Under the pieces are notes generated by a model. That model was not told the DNA's origin. It did no database searches and saw only the letters and a program-made list of their open reading frames with translations. From contig CACYIC010000003.1 of NCBI GenBank assembly GCA_902774325.1, positions 47,852 through 111,851 of the forward strand: a DNA stretch of 64,000 bases, read 5' to 3'. Origin of the DNA: an uncultured Ruminococcus sp. (GTDB lineage: Bacteria; Bacillota; Clostridia; Oscillospirales; Acutalibacteraceae). Positions within the stretch are counted from its first letter, which is position 1; each line of letters opens with the position of its first letter. Of the stretch, positions 52,233 to 58,595 are shown piece after piece. The position numbers and the translations under genes were made by a program.

Positions 52233-53465
52233 TCAATCAGTCCCGGGCTCAAAGAGCTTCATTTTGCTGTAAAGCTCCTTTCGCTTTGAGGCTTCCCTAA
52301 GCATTGAAACCGTTCCGCTGTTTTTTCTCCTGCCGCTGATCAAAAAGCCCAGATACCTTCCGCCCTCCGCGATCCAGCCAAGCGGCAGAAACACCTTGTA
52401 CTTTTTTATCCATTGATAATCGGAGTACGTTTTTTTATTCAAGGTGCCGAAAAGCTGAGAAAAAAGGTTTTTATTGTCAACGGTTCTCTCGCCCCGGTTT
52501 GAAATGTACTTGATCTCGCGGTAGCGGTTGAGATCCTTTTTTCCGAAGTTACCGCCGCTGAGAATATCCCCGATAAGCTCTTCGAGCGTTTCCTCGCCGA
52601 ACTCGCGGTTTTCAGCCCACGGCTTGTGAGCTATACCGAGGTATTTCTCACAAGCAGACGTGACGAGCTGAGCGAATCTCCAAACGCCAAAGCGCTCCAG
52701 CTTGTTTTTGAAAAGCTCAACGAAATCGTCGTTGTCGATTTTATCCGCAAATACCGACCAGTCGCAGAGGTGTCTAAGCCCTATTCCCTCGCTTGTGAGG
52801 TGAGAGATCATGTGCAGCAGCATGATAAGCCCGTGATGGAAGCCGTCCGGGATCATACACACCGCGCCGTCCGATTCGATTTGACGGGCGGTTTCGATGC
52901 AGCGCCCCATCTCCTCGCGGATCAGATCGCCCGCTTTGCCGTCGGGGATCCCGTTAATTGAGCGGTGCTGCTCCCAAATGCTTCCGGGATAACGGCTGAA
53001 TGAAATATGGATGCTGTCCTCGTCGTCGCCGTGATCGACCTCAAAGCCCGCGTTCAGCACGACCTGCTTCGCCCGCTCGAAATCCTCCCGGTAAACCAAA
53101 AAATCAACGTCCCCCATTTCTCTGAGGGCAGGCTCCGGGTAATAGTAAGCGGAGGACAAGCCTTTTATGGCGACGTAAGGTATCTTGTTCGACGTCATCA
53201 GCCGATGAAGCTCGTCGTGCTCCATAAAGTTTTTGGTATTGGATATAACGCCGCCGAAAAAATCCTCCGCGATCTCGGGAAAACGCTCTGATAATATCTG
53301 ACCGCAGTTTTCCCGCAAAAAAGCAAGCACAAGCATATAAACGGTTTGCGCTTTTGCTTCCTTGATGATTTCGGAAACATCCTCGGCTGAAAGCTTCGGC
53401 GCAGCGCCGCCGAACAATTGGCATTTAATTATATCCAACAACAATTTATCGTAGAATTCCGGCAT
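52233..53465 (-). CDS. NTP_transf_5-type nucleotidyltransferase family protein (copy 2)
   Basis: 410 residues from the ATG at 53465 (GGAG, 6 bases); the frame extends upstream without support. Core motif IPYVAIKGLSSAYYYPEPALREMGDVDFLV has the GDVD acidic pair; then NAGFEVDHGDDEDSIHISF, SIWEQHRSINGIP and HMISHLTSEGIGLRHLCDW, parallel to copy 1. Length and order of motifs show the two are paralogues. Near the SipW operon, which is transcribed in the same direction. Confidence 0.78.
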   Translation of the reverse strand: MPEFYDKLLLDIIKCQLFGGAAPKLSAEDVSEIIKEAKAQTVYMLVLAFLRENCGQILSERFPEIAEDFFGGVISNTKNFMEHDELHRLMTSNKIPYVAIKGLSSAYYYPEPALREMGDVDFLVYREDFERAKQVVLNAGFEVDHGDDEDSIHISFSRYPGSIWEQHRSINGIPDGKAGDLIREEMGRCIETARQIESDGAVCMIPDGFHHGLIMLLHMISHLTSEGIGLRHLCDWSVFADKIDNDDFVELFKNKLERFGVWRFAQLVTSACEKYLGIAHKPWAENREFGEETLEELIGDILSGGNFGKKDLNRYREIKYISNRGERTVDNKNLFSQLFGTLNKKTYSDYQWIKKYKVFLPLGWIAEGGRYLGFLISGRRKNSGTVSMLREASKRKELYSKMKLFEPGTD

Positions 53466-53628
53466 CTGTAACTCCGTAAAAAGCGCCGGCGGCGCTCTCT
53501 CCGCCTTTGGAAAACTTGCAAACAAGCAGCAGGTTTCCGCAACGGCGGGTCAAAAATCATTCTGTCCGCTACCATAAGACTGCACGTTAAAAAAATTGCC
53601 ATCATACGGAGCGTTGTATTTTATTTCA

Positions 53629-53675
53629 TAAAAAAACCAAGCTTTTTCCGCTCGCCGAAATTGACAGCAGCGGAA
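53629..53675 (-). terminator. Terminator-like hairpin in the leader of the nucleotidyltransferase operon
   Basis: On the minus strand TTCCGCT (53675-53669) pairs with AGCGGAA (53652-53646), and about 10 nt later comes a run of seven U. It lies between the promoter at 53707-53735 and the gene starting at 53465, so it could act as an attenuator. Confidence 0.5.
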
Positions 53676-53706
53676 GCCTTTTATGGCTGCTTGCTTTAAC
53701 TTTTAT

Positions 53707-53735
53707 ATTATATCTATTTCGAGAAAAAAAGTCAA
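53707..53735 (-). promoter_or_regulatory. SigA promoter of the nucleotidyltransferase-crcB unit
   Basis: TTGACT (53735-53730), 17-bp spacer, TATAAT (53712-53707). The predicted leader is about 235 nt. Confidence 0.82.
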
Positions 53736-53743
53736 CTGCGGCA

Positions 53744-53780
53744 AATCTTCCGTTTTTTTCATAATCTTCCGTTTTTTCAT
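53744..53780. repeat. Tandem direct repeat next to the -35 box
   Basis: AATCTTCCGTTTTTTTCAT and AATCTTCCGTTTTTTCAT in direct repeat, period 19 bases, ending nine bases from the -35 of the nucleotidyltransferase promoter. Possible regulator site or A-tract UP element. Confidence 0.6.
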
Positions 53781-53814
53781 AAAGATTCGGAAAAACGTGA
53801 CGGCGTTATCAGAA

Positions 53815-53846
53815 CGGAAAAAAGCGACAGCTTTTTGCCGTCGCTT
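53815..53846 (-). terminator. Terminator of the SipW fibre operon
   Basis: Minus-strand stem AAGCGACGGC/GCTGTCGCTT followed by six U (53821-53816), about 50 bases after the last fibre gene. Confidence 0.85.
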
Positions 53847-53896
53847 ATCTTATCCTTTTATCCTGTTTTAATCCGGTAATTGAACCGAACCCTGTA

Positions 53897-54547
53897 TCAA
53901 TCCTGCTGCGGAGTATTCAGAAAGCTCTTCCACGCCTGCTTCCATTGTGCGCCCGTATATTCTGTGCCGTTTTCATTGATCTCCGTGGTCTGTACGGTTT
54001 CGCTGTAGACAACGATGTCAAAATCGGTGATCTTGTCGGGGTTGGATTCGTCAGGATCGTCGGAAAAGTCGGTCACGACTCCGTCTATCAGGTTAGGAGT
54101 CTTTTCGCCCGGCTGCAGGATCCCTTTGTAGTAAAAATACCCGCGAAGGATCGCGTCGTCGGCTGATGAGGTTTCGGGAACAAATTCCCAGTCGTCGCGC
54201 TGATCCGCTATGAACTCGCTCCAGCTCTTTTGCTGAGAAACGTTGTTCTTAGTATAAACTATCTTCGATTTGTCGCGGACGAGCGAATCGGAAAAATCGA
54301 GATAAACCCTTACAAACTGATCCGAGGTGCCCGAATTGACCACGGAAACCTCTTTTCGGAAGGTATTGTTCATCCCTACGTCCTCGGGTTCCGTAAACAC
54401 CTCGCTGACGGTGTTTACATCCTCTCCGATGCTGAACTCGTTGGTCTGCTCGGTTCTGTTCTGAATATAAGCGAAAACGGTTATCACCGCCGCCGCTAAA
54501 ATGACCGGAACGGCGATCGCTATGATTATTTTAGATCTCTTTTTCAT
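53897..54547 (-). CDS. SipW-dependent-type exported protein D
   Basis: 216 residues from the ATG at 54547. Basic start and hydrophobic segment (IIIAIAVPVILAAAVITVFAYI), then NRTEQTNEF in the position of the SipW cleavage and post-cleavage motif. The mature part has a camelysin/TasA-like beta pattern (EVSVVNSGTSDQFVRVYLDFSD, GYFYYKGILQPGEKTPNLIDGV). Likely a minor subunit or adaptor of extracellular fibres. Last gene of the sipW operon, 13 bases after gene C, followed by a terminator. Confidence 0.7.
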   Translation of the reverse strand: MKKRSKIIIAIAVPVILAAAVITVFAYIQNRTEQTNEFSIGEDVNTVSEVFTEPEDVGMNNTFRKEVSVVNSGTSDQFVRVYLDFSDSLVRDKSKIVYTKNNVSQQKSWSEFIADQRDDWEFVPETSSADDAILRGYFYYKGILQPGEKTPNLIDGVVTDFSDDPDESNPDKITDFDIVVYSETVQTTEINENGTEYTGAQWKQAWKSFLNTPQQD

Positions 54548-54560
54548 CGCCGCCCGCCTT

Positions 54561-55358
54561 TCATTCATTTGCCTTGTTCTTGACTATTGTATAGATCGCC
54601 TGAATCTCCTGCTCGCTGAAACGCTGCTTGGTGAAATCAATTTCTCCCTCGGGCTTGAGGTTATCGGCTTGGATGCCGTAGGCGACGACCCCTATCTCGG
54701 TTCCGCCGACTATTTCCCTGTCGATGAAGCTCTTGAGCTGCACCTCGTCAAAGAGAGTCAGGGTTTCCTCATTCGGTCTGAGCTTTTTGTTATAGCCGAA
54801 AACATACTCGTCATAATATGTCGTTGTTCCCTCGACCGTTTTGCTGCGCGAATACTTTGAGTCAAGAAGGATCCATCCGTCAACCGTTTCGCCGTCGGCG
54901 TCGTCGGAATGGTATTTGAAGTCGACCTCTCTGCCCTCCGGCGCGGTAACGCTCTTTACGTTATCGGCGGCGGGAGAAACGGGAGCGTTGGCTATGAACC
55001 TGAACATCTGCTGACGTCCCGCCAAGCCGTTCGGAGTTCCCTTTTGGTTCACGCCGTCATCCGCCTCATAAAGAAACGTCGCGCTGTCTATGGGAACTGT
55101 TATCTTCATAAACACGAATTCATCCTTGGAGCCGTCGTTCGTGAGCTTCGGCGCCTTTTCAAGTCTGCTTCCGGGAACGATATCGTGCGGTTCATCCGGG
55201 TCGAAATCGCCCTCGTCGAGCTCTACGCTGACGTTTCCGATCGTGATCCGGTTATCCTTTACCTCGTAGTCAATAAAGCTCGCCATAGTTATCCCGATGA
55301 AAACCAGCAGAACTGCGCTCAGGGCGGCAGCGATAATTAATACTAAACGTTTCTTCAT
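54561..55358 (-). CDS. SipW-dependent-type exported protein C
   Basis: 265 residues. Signal segment LIIAAALSAVLLVFIGITMASFIDYEVKDN, then TasA/camelysin-like elements: RITIGNVSVELDEGDFDPDEP, DIVPGSRLEKAPKLTNDGSKDEFVFMKITVP, LFDEVQLKSFIDRE and EIGVVAYGIQADNL. The ATG overlaps the stop of gene B (ATGA), so they are coupled. Close in plan to gene B (PGD/S-x2-x-K-x-P-x-(I/L)-TN, YIR/FMKITVP), suggesting duplication within the operon. Confidence 0.75.
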   Translation of the reverse strand: MKKRLVLIIAAALSAVLLVFIGITMASFIDYEVKDNRITIGNVSVELDEGDFDPDEPHDIVPGSRLEKAPKLTNDGSKDEFVFMKITVPIDSATFLYEADDGVNQKGTPNGLAGRQQMFRFIANAPVSPAADNVKSVTAPEGREVDFKYHSDDADGETVDGWILLDSKYSRSKTVEGTTTYYDEYVFGYNKKLRPNEETLTLFDEVQLKSFIDREIVGGTEIGVVAYGIQADNLKPEGEIDFTKQRFSEQEIQAIYTIVKNKANE

Positions 55359-56089
55359 CCGAAGCTGCCCTCCCCTTCAATCAGTTCCCAAATCGGGTAA
55401 ATGTCAGAGGCGGTATGATCGGGAATATCTCTTTGGATACCGAAGCCCTCTACCTTGATATTGTGGCTTTTTGTCTTGTCATAATCCTCGTTGAAATTCC
55501 AAAGCTTGACCTTGTCAAAAAGCGGCTCGGTGATCTGATTCTTTGTCAGAAGCATCAGCTCCGTACCCTCCGCGTTCGTATAAGCGTAAACGTAAACAAA
55601 AACCTTGTTTTCAGGATCGTATTCCGTATAATCCTCGCCGTTTTCGGAGAGCAGCTTCCATCTGCTGTGAACCAGCTGCTTCGGTGAAAAATCGGTATTC
55701 GCCAGATAGGTTTCGGGATCTGTCCCCTGCCCGACCATAAATTTATACATCGGAACATCACCGGTCGCTCCCCGGGGCGTGCCGTCGTCATTATCGACCA
55801 TCTGAGTATCGCACGGAACGGTTACGCGGATATAAACGTAGCCGTCGGTGCGCTCGACATTTGTGATCTGAGGGTTCTTGAAGAACTCATCTCCCGGCAC
55901 AACATCGTTCGCAGTATGCGGATCCCACTTGGTTTCAGTCAGTAACACGTCGAAGCGGCTTCCGATGAATTTGTTGGTAGTCTGATCCTTTGAGGTGAAG
56001 TACGCCATTGTGGAGCCGATCACAATGAGCGCGACCGCAGACAGAAAAACTGTCAGGGACATAAAATGCTTTCTTTTGGGTTTTGCCAC
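55355..56089 (-). CDS. SipW-dependent-type exported protein B (TasA/camelysin-like)
   Basis: 244 residues from a GTG at 56089 (MAKPKRKHFMSL). The hydrophobic segment ends in IGSTMAYFTSKDQTTNKF, a good SipW-type signal. The mature part has DVVPGDEFFKNPQITNVERTDGYVYIRVTVP, LFDKVKLWNFNED and KVEGFGIQRDI. In the given sequence its frame is continuous with gene A, making an apparent 599-codon reading (55355-57154), but a complete second signal peptide in the middle shows that these are two genes joined by a one-base insertion at 56150-56153. Confidence 0.75.
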   Translation of the reverse strand: MAKPKRKHFMSLTVFLSAVALIVIGSTMAYFTSKDQTTNKFIGSRFDVLLTETKWDPHTANDVVPGDEFFKNPQITNVERTDGYVYIRVTVPCDTQMVDNDDGTPRGATGDVPMYKFMVGQGTDPETYLANTDFSPKQLVHSRWKLLSENGEDYTEYDPENKVFVYVYAYTNAEGTELMLLTKNQITEPLFDKVKLWNFNEDYDKTKSHNIKVEGFGIQRDIPDHTASDIYPIWELIEGEGSFG

Positions 56090-56094
56090 GGTGA

Positions 56095-57154
56095 TCAGCT
56101 CTTCTCGCCGCCGTCCGTATAATAGGATCTGTTTTGATCGTCGTTTCTGAAAACTACTGCTGTCATAATCCACAGACAGCGCGTTCATGGCGTTAGCGAG
56201 ATAAGCCTCCGCCGTATCGCCCTGAGCGCCCTCCTTCTTATACTCAAAATTGTAGAGTCTAAGCAGGTAATAGGTCGCGTAGGGCAGCTTAAGACTCGAA
56301 TCGTTCGCGTCGACCTTTGTCATGGTCAGTCGGCTCATGTTCTCCTCGTTGGGAATACCGTGAACCGACGGAACAGACTGAGCGCTGAAGCCCATTGCCG
56401 TGAATCCGGTGAGCTTTTCCTTTGCGGTATCGGCGCTGAAATCGGAGCCGTTGAGCTTGAGCCTTCCGTTGGCGTCCTTCGATAGGGCGTCCTCGGTATA
56501 GGATACTCCGATCTGATTATTCGCGTCGATATACACGCTGAATCTGAACTTTCTCGCGCCTGTTGACTGATAGCCGGTCGGCGGGGTTTCCTCGATCAGG
56601 TAATAATCATTCGGCTCGAGATCAGAGATCGAGATATAACCGTTTTGGTCAGATGTGATGGTTACGTTTTGGTTGGTATCAACTACCCGGTAGCTGCCGT
56701 CGGAAGAAGGATCCGTCTTTTCGACGTAGATTTCTCTGTCCGCTATGTTCTCGCCCAAGCCCGAGCCGTCTCTGTAGAGCTTGAAAGAGGCTCCGGCGAG
56801 AGTTGTCTTGTTGGTATTGGTGACATCATAGCTAGTGCTGTCATCCTTTGAATTTTCGGCAAGCAGTCTCATCTGACCGCCGAGCCACATTCTTACGAAA
56901 GCGTCTACGCTGCCGGTGTTGACTGCGGCAACGTCCTTGTTGACTGTCTGACCGGGGATCCAATCTACGGGAGGCTGGAAATCCTCGACGATCGATACGT
57001 TATAATTAGCGGACGCGCTGAGGCGGTTGGTGACTTCATCCTTGGATGCGAACCAAGCGAAGGTCGAACCCGCAACGATAGCGGCGGCAACTACAACAGC
57101 ACCGATCAGTACGCGTTTTTCTTTTGCGGACTTTTTCTTCTTTTGAGTTGTCAT
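56095..57154 (-). CDS. SipW-dependent-type exported protein A with SpaA-like insert (frameshifted near its 3' end)
   Basis: About 352 residues if the frameshift is ignored. The signal segment ends AGSTFAWFASKDEVTNRL, the clearest SipW-type motif of the four. After a camelysin-like start (PVDWIPGQTVNKDVAAVNTGSVDAFVR) comes an insert, about 115-225, like a SpaA/CNA-B domain (LAGASFKLYRDGSG, ISISDLEPNDYYLIEETPPTGY), where Lys and Glu could form an isopeptide bond. Removing one T from the run at 56150-56153 restores the tail RNDDQNRSYYTDGGEKS and a TGA at 56097, five bases before the GTG of gene B. Confidence 0.7.
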
Positions 57155-57175
57155 TAAAATCTTCCTTTCTTTATA

Positions 57176-57937
57176 TTATTCGGATTTGATATCCTCCTTG
57201 TCCTCGCCGGCGACGGAGGAATTCTCGGAATCGGCTTTGTTTTGAGCGGCGGCTGTTTCGGCTCCGGCTTCCTCTTTGGGAGCTGTCTTTTCGGCAAGCT
57301 CCTTTTTGTCGGAAGCGTCCCCTTCGGCTTCGCCCTCGATTTGTTCGGCGTCATCCTCGGAATCTTTCTTTTTGGCGGGTCCAAGGTAAATTCCTATAAG
57401 CTTGAAGAACACGAATATCAGAATTATTATCGGTACCACGAAGTACCAGCGCAGCTGGACGAAACGAACGACATATCCCAGCTTGGGAATGCCCAGCTTC
57501 ACCGTTCCGATCACTCGTCCTTCATCAATAAGGAATGAGTCCTCGCTGTCATTCGCATCACCCTTTGTCCTGAAGCAGGTAACGCCCGAGCCCTGATAAT
57601 CGGGGATCTTCTCAACGACGCGGTGCGTCAGGTAGGCGTCGCTGTAGGACGACGGGTTAAATGTAATGACGTCGCCGACATTGATATTGTCGGCATTTTC
57701 TATCTTCACGAATACCATATCACCAACGCTGTAAGCCGGTTCCATCGACGGAGTAAGAACCGTGTAATATCGGTATCCAAATAGAGACTTGTCAGGTGTG
57801 GCTGACGAAGCAAAAAGCAGTGCGGCGATTATTATCGCGGCTGACAGCAGATATATAAATATAGTCCTTATCAGCCTGAATACGCGGAATCCCGCGCGTG
57901 AGCCTCCCGTCTGCTCACTTGTTATGGAATTATCCAT
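57176..57937 (-). CDS. sipW: SipW-type (ER/archaeal-like) signal peptidase I
   Basis: 253 residues. N-terminal helix (TIFIYLLSAAIIIAALLFASS), catalytic Ser in TPSMEPAYSVGD, His in LTHRVVEK instead of the Lys of bacterial SPase I, then GDANDSEDSFLIDEGRVIG, a second helix (WYFVVPIIILIFVFFKLIGIYL) and an acidic Ala/Glu/Lys-rich cytoplasmic tail of about 70 residues. Cleaves the special signal peptides of TasA/camelysin-type proteins. First gene of an operon with four likely substrates. Confidence 0.92.
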   Translation of the reverse strand: MDNSITSEQTGGSRAGFRVFRLIRTIFIYLLSAAIIIAALLFASSATPDKSLFGYRYYTVLTPSMEPAYSVGDMVFVKIENADNINVGDVITFNPSSYSDAYLTHRVVEKIPDYQGSGVTCFRTKGDANDSEDSFLIDEGRVIGTVKLGIPKLGYVVRFVQLRWYFVVPIIILIFVFFKLIGIYLGPAKKKDSEDDAEQIEGEAEGDASDKKELAEKTAPKEEAGAETAAAQNKADSENSSVAGEDKEDIKSE

Positions 57938-58088
57938 TTTTACAACACCCCTTTTTGTTATTATTGCTTCTTCGCGGCGATGGTCTGTCCCTCGCCCCGT
58001 TCAGGCGGCAGTTTTTGATCACAAGCTTTCACCACTAAAAAGACAAAAGCGGAGACTTTTAACCCCGCCGCGAATACTAATGAAAAGA

Positions 58089-58107
58089 GCGGGACTTTGA
58101 GTCCCGC
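58089..58107 (-). terminator. Rho-independent terminator of the dockerin gene
   Basis: Perfect 8-bp stem GCGGGACT/AGTCCCGC with a 3-nt loop, followed by TCTTTT on the minus strand. Confidence 0.8.
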
Positions 58108-58149
58108 CCTGTCAGTATTGATTTGATTTTAGCGATTTTCGGCGCTGCC

Positions 58150-58488
58150 TTAAAACGGTACAAACGGCAGATCGTAAGTGCGCTTGGTGGTAGGCTGAAC
58201 TACCTCCTGACCTACCTTATACGGCACGCTGATACCGGCCACGTACTTCTGGACTATCGTCGCGTCCTTGATATTCACCAGATTGTCGCCGTTTACATCA
58301 GCGAGCTTGAGGGTCTGCGTGCTAAAAGCAACAAGCTTCGCGACATTTTTCTGGATCATCGTCACGTCGCTGATGTCGACTTTTCCGCTGCGGTCGGCGT
58401 CGCCCAATATCGAGCCTGCAGCCGAAGCGCACAGAGTCGAGGCAAAAAGAACCGCAAGGACAGCCATTATTGCGAATACTCTTTTCAT
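58150..58488 (-). CDS. Free-standing type I dockerin protein
   Basis: 112 residues, AAGGAAG ribosome site. Signal peptide to about residue 24 (ASTLCASAA). The rest is a single dockerin: repeat 1 GDADRSGKVDISDVTMIQ (29-46) with Asp30, Asp32, Ser34, Asp38 and Asp41, and repeat 2 ADVNGDNLVNIKDATIVQ (63-80) with Asp64, Asn66, Asp68, Asn72 and Asp75. The C-terminal tail ends TYDLPFVPF. No catalytic or binding module is attached. It should bind a cohesin on a scaffoldin, as in the R. bromii amylosome; no cohesin gene is in the window. Own promoter and terminator, directly downstream of the amylase. Confidence 0.88.
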   Translation of the reverse strand: MKRVFAIMAVLAVLFASTLCASAAGSILGDADRSGKVDISDVTMIQKNVAKLVAFSTQTLKLADVNGDNLVNIKDATIVQKYVAGISVPYKVGQEVVQPTTKRTYDLPFVPF

Positions 58489-58518
58489 TTGAACTCACTT
58501 CCTTTAAATACTATCATG

Positions 58519-58547
58519 ATTGTAACACATAATCAAGCTGTTTGCAA
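58519..58547 (-). promoter_or_regulatory. SigA promoter of the dockerin gene
   Basis: TTGCAA (58547-58542), 17-bp spacer, TACAAT (58524-58519) on the minus strand. Confidence 0.75.
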
Positions 58548-58556
58548 GCGTTTCCC
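58543..58556. promoter_or_regulatory. cre-like site overlapping the dockerin -35
   Basis: On the minus strand GGGAAACGCTTGCA, close to the CcpA catabolite-response consensus TGWNANCGNTNNCA with mismatches at the first and third positions. It would block the -35 box under good carbon supply. Tentative. Confidence 0.35.
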
Positions 58557-58595
58557 GGAAACAAAAATATCTTTATTCAGCTCCGGCGAAGGCTT

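Noticed and set aside
52145-53735. Fluoride riboswitch ahead of crcB
   Set aside because: Neither the crcB upstream sequence nor the operon leader shows the conserved crcB-motif sequence.
55355-57154. Single 599-residue fusion protein
   Set aside because: An internal full signal segment and a restored natural stop after removing one T show two genes; kept as genes A and B with the frameshift noted.
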